Assembly: GCA_052267165.1 (NCBI GenBank)
Contig: JBKQHO010000013.1
Coordinates: 310,001-374,000, forward strand
DNA: 64,000 nucleotides
Reading direction: 5' to 3'
DNA from: CAWICD01 sp052267165
Lineage (GTDB): Bacteria > Vulcanimicrobiota > Vulcanimicrobiia > Vulcanimicrobiales > Vulcanimicrobiaceae
In this document: positions 42,853 through 51,526 of the stretch, piece by piece
Numbering within the stretch: position 1 is the stretch's first letter
Layout of the letters: the number at the start of each line of letters is the position of its first letter
Notes under the pieces: generated by a model
What the model saw: only the letters and a program-made list of their open reading frames with translations
Told to the model about the DNA's origin: nothing
The model's database searches: none
Made by a program: the position numbers and the translations under genes

Positions 42853-43824
42853 ATGAAAGCGATTCTCGTCGAACGGCCCGGCGGCCCCGAAGCGCTCCAG
42901 CTCGCCGACGTCGCCGTCCCGCAGCCCAAGCCCGGCGAAGCTCTCGTCAAGCTCGCCGCGATCGGCGTCAACTTCATCGACGTCTACTATCGAACTGGCC
43001 TCTACAAGGCGCCCAAGCTTCCGTTCACGCCCGGGATGGAAGGCGCGGGAACCGTCGAGGTGGTCGGCGACGGCGTTACCGTGGTGACGCCCGGCGAGCG
43101 CGTCGCCTGGGCGATGTCGATCGGCAGCTACGGCGAATACGCCATCGTCCCGGCTGAAAAGCTCGTCCACGTCCCCGACGGCCTCGCCTTCCGGGACGCC
43201 GCGGCGCTGATGCTGCAGGGCATGACGGCGCACTATCTATGCAACAGCACCTTTGCGCTCAAGGCCGGCGACGTCGCGCTCGTTCACGCCGGAGCCGGCG
43301 GCGTCGGGCTGTTGCTCACGCAGCTCGCGAAAGCCAAAGGCGCGACCATCATCACGACCGTCTCGACCGAGGAGAAGGCTGCGCTCTCGCGCGGCGCCGG
43401 CGCCGATCACGTCGTCAACTACACCGATCAAGATTTTGCCGCGGAGGCGCGCCGGCTCACCGGCGGCCGCGGCGTCGACGTCGTGTACGACTCCGTCGGC
43501 AAGACGACCTTCGACAAGAGCCTCGACAGCTTGCGCCCACGCGGCTACCAGGTGCTGTTCGGCGCCTCGAGCGGACCCGTGCCGCCCTGCGACTTGCAGA
43601 CGCTGGCCGCCAAAGGCTCGCTCTTCGTCACGCGCCCCTCGCTCGCGAATTACGCCGCCGACCGTGCGGAACTGACGTGGCGCTCGGGCGAAGTGCTCGA
43701 AGCGGCCGCGCAAGGCCGGCTCAAGCTGCGCCTCGAGCACGAGTACCCGCTCGCCGACGCCGCGCGCGCCCACACCGACCTCGAAGCGCGCAAGACGACC
43801 GGCAAGCTGCTGCTGATACCCTAG
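42853..43824 (+). CDS. qor: NADPH:quinone oxidoreductase (zeta-crystallin type)
   Basis: A 323-residue zinc-independent medium-chain dehydrogenase/reductase. The N-terminal MKAILVERPGGPEALQLADV and VNFIDVYYRTGLY segments are classical for Qor. The Rossmann motif HAGAGGVGLLLTQLAKAKGA lies near residue 150, followed by VDVVYDSVGKTTFDKSLDSL. No zinc-ligand cysteines are seen. It should reduce quinones or enones using NADPH in the cytoplasm. ATG 42853 is 11 nt after the signalling gene's stop. Confidence 0.9.
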   Translation: MKAILVERPGGPEALQLADVAVPQPKPGEALVKLAAIGVNFIDVYYRTGLYKAPKLPFTPGMEGAGTVEVVGDGVTVVTPGERVAWAMSIGSYGEYAIVPAEKLVHVPDGLAFRDAAALMLQGMTAHYLCNSTFALKAGDVALVHAGAGGVGLLLTQLAKAKGATIITTVSTEEKAALSRGAGADHVVNYTDQDFAAEARRLTGGRGVDVVYDSVGKTTFDKSLDSLRPRGYQVLFGASSGPVPPCDLQTLAAKGSLFVTRPSLANYAADRAELTWRSGEVLEAAAQGRLKLRLEHEYPLADAARAHTDLEARKTTGKLLLIP

Positions 43825-43870
43825 CCGAATCGGCGATGCGCGGCGCGCGCGGGGACGTCATACTCAGCGC

Positions 43871-44794
43871 ATGACCATAACCAACTCGAGCGCGCTGGCC
43901 GCGCTCTCCGCCGAGCTCGCGAGCGCCGTCGCAACGGTTGGGAACTCCGTCGTCTACGTCGACGCCAACCCGCGGCGCGACGCGAGCGGGCTCGCTTGGG
44001 ACGAGCATACGATCGTCACCATCGATCATGTCATCGAGCGCGAAGACGAGATCGACATCCTGTTAGCCGGCGGCGGAAAAGCGCGCGCCACGCTGGCCGG
44101 CCGCGATCCGTCGACCGATCTCGCGCTGTTGCGCACTGAAGCGACGCTCGTGCCCGCAGCCCGCGCGAACCTCGACGAGCTTGCGGTCGGGCACCTCGTG
44201 CTGGCCGTCGGACGCGACGAAGACGGCGCGCCGGGCGCGACCCTCGGCGTCGTCAGCTCGCTCGACGGGCCGTGGCGCACCTGGCGCGGCGGCGACGTCG
44301 ACCGTTTCATCCGGCCCGACCTCAACGTCTATCCTACTTTCTCGGGCGGCCCGCTGGTCGATGCGAGCGGCAAGGTCGTCGGCATCAACACCTGGGGCCT
44401 CTCGCGGCGCATGGCGCTGACGGTTCCGGTGAGCACCATCGAACGGGTCGTCGCGCAACTCGCTCGCGGCGGGCGCATCCGCCGCGGCTACCTCGGCGTC
44501 GCGCTGCAAGCCGTGCGGCTTCCGCAGAGCGCGCGCGCCGCACTCGGCCTGTCGCAAGAAAGCGGCGCGATCGTGGTCGACGTGGCACCCGACGGTCCGG
44601 CCGACCGCGCAGGCATGCTCATCGGCGACGTCATCCTGGCGCTGGGCACGACGACCGTCGCGGATTCCGACGACGTGCAGCACGCGCTCGGCGGCGACAG
44701 CGTGGGCAACACGCTGCCGGTGCGCCTCCTGCGCGCGGGCAGCCGGCACGAGCTTTCGATTGCGATCGAGGAGCGGCCGCACGATGAAAGCTGA
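43871..44794 (+). CDS. cytoplasmic S1C (DegP/HtrA-type) serine protease with PDZ domain, divergent
   Basis: A 307-residue trypsin-like domain followed by one PDZ domain (about residues 205-300: YLGVALQAVRLP, then GAIVVDVAPDGPADRAGMLIGDVIL). The triad can be placed as His53 (IVTIDHVIE), Asp83 (DPSTDLALL) and Ser158. However, the Ser context is TFSGGPL instead of GNSGGPL, so the oxyanion region is altered. No signal peptide or membrane anchor is present, so unlike most HtrA proteins it should be cytoplasmic. It overlaps the next protease gene by 11 nt. Confidence 0.8.
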   Translation: MTITNSSALAALSAELASAVATVGNSVVYVDANPRRDASGLAWDEHTIVTIDHVIEREDEIDILLAGGGKARATLAGRDPSTDLALLRTEATLVPAARANLDELAVGHLVLAVGRDEDGAPGATLGVVSSLDGPWRTWRGGDVDRFIRPDLNVYPTFSGGPLVDASGKVVGINTWGLSRRMALTVPVSTIERVVAQLARGGRIRRGYLGVALQAVRLPQSARAALGLSQESGAIVVDVAPDGPADRAGMLIGDVILALGTTTVADSDDVQHALGGDSVGNTLPVRLLRAGSRHELSIAIEERPHDES

Positions 44795-45611
44795 GCTCGA
44801 ACGCGATCTCGAAACCGTCACGGCTGCGTTGCGCGCGGCGACGGTCCGCGTGCACGACGGCCGCCGCGGCTCGGGCTCGGGCGTCGTGTGGAGCGCCGAC
44901 GGCGTCGTCGTCACCAACGCGCACGTCGTTCGCTCGGCCCGCGCGACGGTCGAGTTCGCCGACGGCCGGCGCCGCGGCGCAAGCCTGCTCAAGCGCGACG
45001 CCGCGCGCGACCTCGCCGCGCTGCGCATCGACCAGACGGGGCTCGAGCCCGCTCCGGTTCGCGACGCCGCGACGCTTGCTCCGGGCGAGCTGGTGGTCGC
45101 CGTCGGCAACCCGCTGGGGCTGGTCGGGGCGCTCAGCACCGGTCTCGTCCAACGCTGCAACGCCCGGTGGGTCATAGCAGACGTGAGACTCGCACCCGGC
45201 AATTCCGGCGGTCCGCTCGCCGACGCGAGCGGTCGCGTCGTCGGCGTCAACAGCATGGTCGCCGGCGGCTTGGCGCTGGCCGTGCCGAGCAACGCCGTGC
45301 TGACCTTCCTGAACGCCACGCCCGAGCGGCGGCGGCTCGGCGTGGCCTTAGCCTCGGTCGTCCTGCCGTTCGGCACGCGGCGAGCGCGCGCGTTCCTCGT
45401 CACCGAGGTCGGTGCGGGCAGCGTCGCGGAGGCCGCGGGCTTGGCGCTCGGCGACGCGATCGTGGCGACCGACCGCGGCCCCGTGCCGGCCGGCGACGAA
45501 GCCGGCGAAGCGCTCGCGGCGGCCGCTTGGCTCGACGTCGTACGCGCGGGCAGGATGATCCAGCTGACGCTCCCGTGGACCTCGCTTGGGGGAACGACGC
45601 GCGCGGCGTGA
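44784..45611 (+). CDS. second cytoplasmic S1C serine protease
   Basis: A 275-residue HtrA-like protease with a canonical triad: His47 in VVVTNAHVV, Asp76 in ARDLAAL and Ser141 in APGNSGGPL. The C-terminal 90 residues look like a shortened PDZ-like domain (FLVTEVGAGSVAEAAGLALGDAIVATD). No leader peptide is present. ATG 44784 lies inside the preceding gene with GAGGAG upstream. The stop overlaps the start of a LuxR-type regulator gene (GTGA). The three-gene operon suggests the proteases act on, or are controlled with, the regulator. Confidence 0.83.
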   Translation: MKAELERDLETVTAALRAATVRVHDGRRGSGSGVVWSADGVVVTNAHVVRSARATVEFADGRRRGASLLKRDAARDLAALRIDQTGLEPAPVRDAATLAPGELVVAVGNPLGLVGALSTGLVQRCNARWVIADVRLAPGNSGGPLADASGRVVGVNSMVAGGLALAVPSNAVLTFLNATPERRRLGVALASVVLPFGTRRARAFLVTEVGAGSVAEAAGLALGDAIVATDRGPVPAGDEAGEALAAAAWLDVVRAGRMIQLTLPWTSLGGTTRAA

Positions 45612-46207
45612 TCCGAACCATCGTCTCGGCAACCTCGGCCCTCGCGCGCGCCGGCCTATCCGCCGCCTTGCGCGCCGAATCGCGCGTGACGGTCGTCGCC
45701 GAGGTGAGCCCCGAAGAGCTGCTGCGCAGCGTCGCGGCCCTCGAGCCGGACGTCGTCGTCGCGCTTCCGCCGCACGGCCGCGAACGGAGCGAGAACGGCG
45801 AGCTTCTGCGCGCTCCGACGGTGCTGCTCGTCGATGACCCGCGCGGCGTGTGGAACGGCGAGCTCGCGAGCAACGAGCGGCTGCCGTTCGCTGTGCTGGC
45901 GCGCGACGCGTCGCCTGACGAGATCGTCGCGGCGGTCGTGGCCGTCGCTGCCGGTCTGGTCGCCGCGTCGCCCGGCGTGCTCGCCGACGGCGCGCCGCAA
46001 GCGACGTTCGAGCAGCTCACGGCACGCGAGATCGAGGTGCTCGCCGAGCTGGCGCGGGGCGCGTCGAACAAGGCCGTCGCCGAGCGGCTGCACATCTCCG
46101 AGCACACGGTGAAGTTCCACATCGGCTCGATCTTCGCAAAGCTGGGCGTGTCGAGCCGGACCGAAGCTGTGACGCACGGCTTCCGGCTCGGCTTGATCAT
46201 GCTCTGA
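45608..46207 (+). CDS. LuxR-family regulator with a pseudo-receiver domain
   Basis: A 199-residue protein from GTG 45608. Residues about 135-199 are a LuxR/FixJ helix-turn-helix (LTAREIEVLAELARGASNKAVAERL, then ISEHTVKFHIGSIFAKLGVSSRTEAV). The N-terminal 120 residues have the strand-helix rhythm of a receiver (TIVSATSALARAGLSAALR) but lack the early acidic pair and the phospho-acceptor Asp (the position near LEPDVVVALPP is not followed by the usual DxxMP). It is probably not phosphorylated. Co-translation with two proteases suggests control by proteolysis or ligand. Confidence 0.85.
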   Translation: MIRTIVSATSALARAGLSAALRAESRVTVVAEVSPEELLRSVAALEPDVVVALPPHGRERSENGELLRAPTVLLVDDPRGVWNGELASNERLPFAVLARDASPDEIVAAVVAVAAGLVAASPGVLADGAPQATFEQLTAREIEVLAELARGASNKAVAERLHISEHTVKFHIGSIFAKLGVSSRTEAVTHGFRLGLIML

Positions 46208-46412
46208 CGCGTCGCGCAACGCAGGTGCGTCCTCGGCGCGGTGAGGAGGCGCCCGAGCAGACTGAGGCAGACCTAACGATTTGGCGATCTTTTCTTTATG
46301 TGGAAATTGCATCCCGATTCGAGGGACGCTAGAGCGAGCAACGAAGCCATTCCAGGAACTTCCTTCCTCGGGGCAACGCACCATAGAGACGAGCTTACAG
46401 GTCGGTAAAGGC

Positions 46413-47264
46413 GTGGAAAACGGACGGCACGGCGACCCGCGGCGTGCGGAGCTCGCAGATCTGCTTCGGACGCGCCGCGCGGCACTGACGCCTGAGCGCG
46501 CCGGCCTCGTTCCGACGACACGTCGGCGCACGCCGGGGCTGCGCCGCGAAGAGGTGGCGGAACTCGCCGGCATCAGCGTGGCGCTCTACACCTGGCTCGA
46601 GCAAGGCCGTGACGTTCCTGTCTCGGCGAAGACCATCGACGCGATCGCCGGCGCACTGCAGCTCTCGCAGGGCGAGCGGATGCACGCGCAATCGCTCGTG
46701 CGGCGCATGACGAGCGAACTGCACGAGGACGTCACGCCCGCGCTGCGGCGCATGGTCGCCTCGATTCGTACGCATCCCATCTTCGTGCTCAATCACGCCT
46801 GGGACGTGGTGCTGCGCAACGCCGCCGCGAGCGCAGTCTTCGACGGCGATTTCGAGTCCGAGAACAACATTCTCATCCGCGCCTACCTCGACGCTCATTT
46901 CCGCGCGCTCTTCATCGAGTGGGAGTCGGTCGCGCAGAGCCTGCTCGAGATGTTCCGTTTGGAATACGCGTCGTATCCCAACGATCAGCGCTCGGTCGAG
47001 ATCGTCAAGCGCTTGACGGCGGAGAGCCCCGAGTTCGCGAGCGCTTGGGAACAGCATCGGGTGCGCTCGCATCCGCGCGACGTGCGGGTCATCACCCATC
47101 CGGTCGCCGGTGAGTTGGTGCTCGAGCCGCGCACTTACACCGTCATCGAGTCGCCCAACCTGCGGTTGTTGCTCTACACGCCGTACGACGACGCGACGGC
47201 CGACAAGATCTTAGGACTGGTGCGCTCGGCCGAAAACGAGAGCGAAGCCAAGCCCGCCGGTTAG
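46413..47264 (+). CDS. XRE-family regulator with MmyB-like ligand domain
   Basis: A 283-residue regulator from GTG 46413. The N-terminal helix-turn-helix has the family-specific run TPGLRREEVAELAGIS and then YTWLEQGRD. The C-terminal about 170 residues match the MmyB-like ligand-binding (PAS-like) domain, with HPIFVLNHAWDVVLRNAAA and SPNLRLLLYTPYD. Such regulators often control a neighbouring dehydrogenase or hydrolase; no obvious target is adjacent. The 205 bp upstream hold no gene. Confidence 0.85.
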   Translation: MENGRHGDPRRAELADLLRTRRAALTPERAGLVPTTRRRTPGLRREEVAELAGISVALYTWLEQGRDVPVSAKTIDAIAGALQLSQGERMHAQSLVRRMTSELHEDVTPALRRMVASIRTHPIFVLNHAWDVVLRNAAASAVFDGDFESENNILIRAYLDAHFRALFIEWESVAQSLLEMFRLEYASYPNDQRSVEIVKRLTAESPEFASAWEQHRVRSHPRDVRVITHPVAGELVLEPRTYTVIESPNLRLLLYTPYDDATADKILGLVRSAENESEAKPAG

Positions 47265-47462
47265 CGCTCGGCGCGTGGGCATCACGAACTGAGCGCCCCT
47301 GCATCCGACAACAACCTTAGCGTCGGCCATACGATTTGCGCGAAGTACGTCTTGTTTTTCGTCGCATTGACGAATGGATTGGACCTTTGCCAGCGCCGGC
47401 CCACTCGCTTCGCATCGTAACGGCGAGGGAGCACAAGTGCCGTGGCGCACCATCCTCAAAGT
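47265..47462. other. intergenic stretch
   Basis: About 200 bp after the XRE regulator, with weaker GC bias than its surroundings. A minus-strand frame here (SNPFVNATKNKTYFAQIVW, 33 codons) looks protein-like but has no start. It may be further decayed coding sequence continuing from the fragment at 47463. Nothing else is recognised. Confidence 0.3.
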
Positions 47463-47741
47463 CTATCTAAATCGATGTTTACTCGCGCTCATGGTGCGAG
47501 CCGAGAATCCCGGCAAGTAATCTATCTCGCCTGCAACTGTCGTCTGCAGCCACTCGCGAAGCGTGTTCGTTTCGAGTTTCGCCATATCGAGAAAGACGTA
47601 CGATGCCAGGCCGCAAACTGGTGAGGGCGAGAAGTACGAAACCCACGAGACGGCGCGGGCGCGAGATTTAGCGCCGATGACTTTAACATCTTCACTGGGA
47701 GACTCATACTGCGCAAGGTTGATGTTTCCGGTCGGAACAAA
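47463..47741 (-). pseudogene. possible decayed gene downstream of the RHH protein gene
   Basis: Directly after the antitoxin-like stop, the same minus-strand frame stays open for about 92 codons and reads like protein: INLAQYESPSEDVKVIG, then KLETNTLREWLQTTVAG and EIDYLPGFSARTMSASK. It has no upstream ATG, GTG or TTG except an ATG at the MAKLET position, about midway. The last part faintly resembles an antibiotic-biosynthesis monooxygenase fold (LPGF...SA). It could be a decayed gene or chance. Confidence 0.25.
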
Positions 47742-47936
47742 TTAGGCTCGAACGATTTCTTTCTCCACGCCGGTCTTTGTCTTCACCACGAGCGTAGAGC
47801 CCTCAGCGAGCGCGTTTTGAAAGACCTCTTCGAGAGCTAGAGCCTCTCTGATCACGTCGGACTTGGAACGATCTTTCGCCAAACGCTCAAGCCGATCGGC
47901 GGCAAGTTTCTCGAATGTGACCGTATAGCGTGGCAT
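47742..47936 (-). CDS. small ribbon-helix-helix-like protein, possible antitoxin
   Basis: A 64-residue protein from ATG 47936 with AGGAGAGG upstream. The pattern PRYTVTFEKLAADRLERLA, then KDRSKSDVIREAL, is that of a CopG/Arc-type ribbon-helix-helix DNA-binding domain. The C-terminal tail (GSTLVVKTKTGVEKEIVRA) may bind a partner. Such genes usually precede a toxin gene, but the sequence after it seems decayed. It may be an orphan antitoxin or an autonomous repressor. Confidence 0.65.
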   Translation of the reverse strand: MPRYTVTFEKLAADRLERLAKDRSKSDVIREALALEEVFQNALAEGSTLVVKTKTGVEKEIVRA

Positions 47937-48259
47937 ATTGGTCCTCTCCTGTGACGTCAAAAGAGCATCAGTTTAGCATCATTCTGACGCGGAGGCAACA
48001 CTCTCCTTTGGGGTGGAGCGAGTGTGCCGTCGCTCACTCCAGGTCATCTTTCGTCCTAGCGGGACCCGGGCTCTCTGGGGCGCCGGCGCTTTCCCTGCTT
48101 TGTTCAGGTACCGTAGTTCTCAGGCAGTAAGCGTTAGAGGCTGCATCCAAAGCGGGGTGCCGGCCGGTTCGCGAGCGTCAAGTTTCGGCGCTTCGGACAG
48201 CCTGGAGCGTTCCCCAAACCGGACGCCAGCCCCCTAACCCGGGCGCGTGATTACGAGGC
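47937..48259. other. intergenic region upstream of the SOS promoter
   Basis: About 320 bp between the divergent RHH gene and the imuA promoter. Codon-like structure is absent and the GC content falls compared with flanking genes. I see no RNA gene or repeat here. Confidence 0.35.
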
Positions 48260-48288
48260 TTGACTATCGAACGTATGTTCGATAGCAT
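48260..48288 (+). promoter_or_regulatory. SOS promoter with LexA box, imuA-imuB operon
   Basis: TTGACT at 48260-48265 and TAGCAT at 48283-48288 are spaced by 17 bp. The spacer is occupied by a perfect palindromic LexA box, CGAACGTATGTTCG (48268-48281), matching CGAAC-N4-GTTCG. Bound LexA would occlude both boxes. The predicted transcription start falls about 2 nt before the imuA ATG at 48297, so the mRNA would be almost leaderless. Confidence 0.85.
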
Positions 48289-48296
48289 GGCCTCCC

Positions 48297-49094
48297 ATGC
48301 TATCTCCCGTCCCGCCGGCAAACCGACTCGAGGCCCTGGCCGGGCTGCGCGCCAGGCTGGCGGCGGACCATCGGAGCGCCTCGCCCGAGGCGTTTACCCT
48401 GGTGGAAAGCGCGACCATCCGCAGCAGTTTTCCCGAGCTGGACGCGGCGCTCGGCGGCGGTTTCCCACGCGGGATCATCGCGACCCTGGAAGGGCCGCCC
48501 GGCTCCGGGCGCTCGGCCGTCGCGGCGCGGCTCCTGGCGAGGGCCACGATCGGCGGCGGGCTGGGGGCGCTCATCGAGACGCCCGCGGGTCCCGAGGGCG
48601 TCCTCTACGCGCCGGCGCTGGCCGAGGCGGGGGTCGACCTCGAGCGGCTGCTCGTGATTCGGGTCGACGACGCTGCCGGGGTCGCGCGCGCGACCGACAT
48701 CGTCCTGCGCGCGGCCGCCTTCGGCGTCGTGGTCATCCCGGCGGTCGCGCTCGCGGCGGCGGCCTGGACGCGCCTGGCGGGGCTCGCCCACCATGCCAAC
48801 GCGCTGCTGCTCGCCCTCGGTGCCGGCGCCTCCGACGAGCTGCGCTACTTCGCCTCACTGCGGGTGCGCTTGGCGCCGGCCCGCGTGCACTGGACGGGGC
48901 GCAGCGGCCTCTTTTGCGCGCTCGCCGGCAACGAGGTCGAAGCTACGGTACTCAAGCACAAGCGCGCCGCGCCGGGAAAGCACGCGCGCATCGTCTGTAC
49001 GACCTTCGAACGCGCCGGCGCGCCGCTGACGGCGCTGCGCGAGAGCCCGCTCGCAAGCGAAGCCGCCGCTTCGAAACAAACGCTTGCGTTGTGA
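48297..49094 (+). CDS. imuA: ImuA, RecA-like mutasome protein
   Basis: A 265-residue RecA-fold protein of the SOS mutagenesis cassette; it modulates the ImuB-DnaE2 polymerase during translesion synthesis. The fold starts after ATIRSSFPELDAALGGGFPRG, and the P-loop region reads EGPPGSGRS at residues 65-73, with Arg72 where Walker A Lys is expected. The second half has RecA-like strands (LLVIRVDDAAGVARATDIVLRA, FGVVVIPAVALA). The start is ATG 48297, directly downstream of the LexA-box promoter. It is followed by imuB after 15 nt. Confidence 0.85.
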   Translation: MLSPVPPANRLEALAGLRARLAADHRSASPEAFTLVESATIRSSFPELDAALGGGFPRGIIATLEGPPGSGRSAVAARLLARATIGGGLGALIETPAGPEGVLYAPALAEAGVDLERLLVIRVDDAAGVARATDIVLRAAAFGVVVIPAVALAAAAWTRLAGLAHHANALLLALGAGASDELRYFASLRVRLAPARVHWTGRSGLFCALAGNEVEATVLKHKRAAPGKHARIVCTTFERAGAPLTALRESPLASEAAASKQTLAL

Positions 49095-49109
49095 GCCGTC
49101 ACGCTTGAG

Positions 49110-50606
49110 GTGTCCATTGTCTGCGCGCTCGTCCCGTCATACAAGGTCGCGGTGGCGCGCGTCCACGAACCGAGGTTGCGCGACCGGCCGCTAATCGTCG
49201 CCGACCGGCACGAACGCGGACACGCGATCGATCTCGACGACGAAGCCTTCGCGCTCGGCGCGCGAATCGGCATGACGCTCGTTCAGGCGAGCGCCTGCGC
49301 GCGCGAGGCAACGATCGTCGTCGACGATCCGGCCCGCGACCGCGCCTTGTGGGAACGCGCGCTCGACGCGCTCGACGCCGCTTCGCCGCTGGTCGAAGAC
49401 GCCGCCGAAGGCGCCGCCTTCCTCGAGATGCGCGGCATCGAAGGTTCGCCCCAGCGCCGGCTGGCGGCGCTGCGCGACGCACTGCGCTGCGACCCTGAAT
49501 TGGACGCGCTGCCCTTTCGCGTCGCGTTCGCCGCCAACAAGTTTGTCGCGCGGGCCGCCGCGCGCACGTGCGACGGTCGCGTCGTCGCCACCGGCGAGGA
49601 GCGCGCGTTCGTCGCGCCGCTTTCGCTCGAGCTACTCGAGCTCGCGCCATACGCCGTCGAACGCTTGCACTTGCTCGGCGTGCGAACGCTCGGCGCGCTC
49701 GCGGCGCTGCCGCACGGGCCTTTCGTGCGGCGCTTCGGACCGGAAGGCGCGCTCTGGCACGCGCACGCCAATGGCCTTGACGCCGCGCCGCTCGTTCCCC
49801 GGCCGCGCGCACTCGTCATCGAACGCACGCTCTACGGCGAAAGCAGCGCGGAACGTGAAGAGCAGCTGCTCTTCGCGTTGCGCGCCCTGGTCGCGCGCGT
49901 CGCCGAAGATCTCGCCTATGCCGGCAAGCGCTGCGGCACGTTGCGGCTGACGCTCGAGTGCGAGGATGGCGAGGTGCTCGAGCTACCGACGCCGCTGGCG
50001 CAGCCGAGCGCACAGCCCACCACGCTCTTCGACTTGTTGCGCGCGCGACTCGAAGGACAAGTGGTTCGCTCGCCGGTCACCGGTCTCAAGCTCGGCGCGG
50101 AACGGCTCGAAGAAGGCGGCTCCAAGCTTTCGCTCTTCGCCGGAAGCGATCCCGATCCGGAGGTCGTCGCGATCGCGCTGGCCCGCTTGAACGCGATCCT
50201 CGGCCCGCACGGCGCGCTGCGCGCGCGCGTGGTCGCCGGCAACCGCTACGAGACGCGCGTCGCCTTCGAGCCGTTCACGCTGGCGGGCGTCGCGCGCCGG
50301 CCCGCTGCCGCCTGCAGCGCGCCGCCCGCACCGCCCTCCCCGACGGGGACGCTCGCGTATCGGCTGCTCGCGCCGCGCCGTATCGAGGTCCGGCTCGCGC
50401 GCGGGCGGCCGGCCTTCGTCGGTGCGCGCAGCGTGCGCGACGTCGCGGGCCCGTGGCGCGTCGACGAAGCCTGGTGGGGCGAAGCGCTCGACTCCGGCGT
50501 GCGCCCGATCGCGAGCGACGCCTACGACGTGCTGCTCGACGACGGCCTGCTCTGCCGCATCGTTCACGAGCGCGGCGCTTGGTATCTCAGCGGTGTGTAC
50601 GATTGA
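49110..50606 (+). CDS. imuB: ImuB, inactive Y-family polymerase of the mutasome
   Basis: A 498-residue Y-family polymerase homologue that bridges DnaE2 and the beta clamp. The N-terminus reads VCALVPSYKVAVARV where active enzymes have the DxDxFF metal site. The second acidic pair is replaced around AAFLEMRGIEG, so it is catalytically dead, as is typical of ImuB. HhH and little-finger-like regions follow (LHLLGVRTLGALAALP near 190). The C-terminal tail (RPAFVGARSVRDVAGPWRVDEAWW) is the ImuB-specific end. GTG 49110 is used. Confidence 0.88.
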   Translation: MSIVCALVPSYKVAVARVHEPRLRDRPLIVADRHERGHAIDLDDEAFALGARIGMTLVQASACAREATIVVDDPARDRALWERALDALDAASPLVEDAAEGAAFLEMRGIEGSPQRRLAALRDALRCDPELDALPFRVAFAANKFVARAAARTCDGRVVATGEERAFVAPLSLELLELAPYAVERLHLLGVRTLGALAALPHGPFVRRFGPEGALWHAHANGLDAAPLVPRPRALVIERTLYGESSAEREEQLLFALRALVARVAEDLAYAGKRCGTLRLTLECEDGEVLELPTPLAQPSAQPTTLFDLLRARLEGQVVRSPVTGLKLGAERLEEGGSKLSLFAGSDPDPEVVAIALARLNAILGPHGALRARVVAGNRYETRVAFEPFTLAGVARRPAAACSAPPAPPSPTGTLAYRLLAPRRIEVRLARGRPAFVGARSVRDVAGPWRVDEAWWGEALDSGVRPIASDAYDVLLDDGLLCRIVHERGAWYLSGVYD

Positions 50607-50657
50607 AACGCTATTTCATCGTTCTGCTGAATGCCATTTTTCGCTCATGTTCGCCCG

Positions 50658-50930
50658 TCAAAAAAGCGAAGCGGGCGGATCGCGCAATTCGAAGCGCTTG
50701 AAGTCGGTCGGCGCTTCGATGATTCCCCAGCCGAGCTGTTCGCTACCCGCGAGCTGACGGTAGGCGAACGCGTCGGGTACGACGCGAGGAATCTGCGCGC
50801 GCTCGACCACGCCCACGTGCGACACGTAGGTCAACTTGCCGGTGACGCGTTTTCCGGACGGCCTAATCCGGGCTCGACCGGCCACGAGCGACATGGCCAG
50901 CGCGCCCACGGCAAACAGTGCTGCGGGCAT
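50658..50930 (-). CDS. small hypothetical protein with N-terminal hydrophobic segment
   Basis: A 90-residue frame from ATG 50930 with a hydrophobic start (MPAALFAVGALAMSLVAG) that could be a signal anchor, then a basic, strand-rich part (VTGKLTYVSHVGVVERAQIP). The frame stays open further upstream to 51011, but that part overlaps the osmC end. No family is recognised. It lies convergent with imuB. Confidence 0.4.
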   Translation of the reverse strand: MPAALFAVGALAMSLVAGRARIRPSGKRVTGKLTYVSHVGVVERAQIPRVVPDAFAYRQLAGSEQLGWGIIEAPTDFKRFELRDPPASLF

Positions 50931-51003
50931 GAAAGGCGGATGTGCACGCTCGGTCGCGCGGCGCCCGGCGCCGACTGAAGCTAGAGTCTCGTCTTCGCCC
51001 TCG

Positions 51004-51453
51004 TCAGGCACCCTTGAGCGACGCCTGGAGGGTGATCTCGACCCCCGCGAGCGCCTTGCTGACCGGGCAATTCCGCTTCGCGTCTTCGGCGGTCGACGCG
51101 AACGTGGCCGCGTCGATGCCGGGAACCACCCCCTCGGTAATCAGCTCGATCTTCGGAATCGCAAAGCCTGTATCGGTGCGCGTGAAGTGCACGATCGCAT
51201 TCGTCGAGACGCTCGTCGGCGGGTGTCCCGCGCTCGTCAGCGCAAACGAGAGCGCCATCGAGAAACAGGCCGCATGCGCTGCGCCGATGAGCTCCTCGGG
51301 ATTCGTTCCCTTCTCGTCGCCCATCCGCGTGTTGAACGAGTATTTCCCCTCGAGCGCCCCGCTCCCGACCGCGAACGTTCCCGCGCCCTGCGGAACGCCG
51401 CCGTTCCATTGCGCACTCGCCGTCCGCTTGATATCGATCGTATGCTGCGCCAT
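51004..51453 (-). CDS. osmC: OsmC-family peroxiredoxin
   Basis: A 149-residue OsmC/Ohr-type thiol peroxidase against organic hydroperoxides. The redox cysteines are in HAACFSMALSFAL and RNCPVSKALAGV, and the N-terminal RTASAQWNGGVPQGAG with the Arg/Glu pair (NPEELIGAAHA) completes the active site. The family motif length agrees. GGAGG sits 5 nt before ATG 51453. It lies between imuB and dnaE2 on the minus strand, among stress functions. Confidence 0.92.
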   Translation of the reverse strand: MAQHTIDIKRTASAQWNGGVPQGAGTFAVGSGALEGKYSFNTRMGDEKGTNPEELIGAAHAACFSMALSFALTSAGHPPTSVSTNAIVHFTRTDTGFAIPKIELITEGVVPGIDAATFASTAEDAKRNCPVSKALAGVEITLQASLKGA

Positions 51454-51526
51454 ACCTACCTCCAAAACGAGCGTGGCCCACTCATGCGACTATGCACCTA
51501 AAAACTCCCGCCATCCGAAGGCCCGC

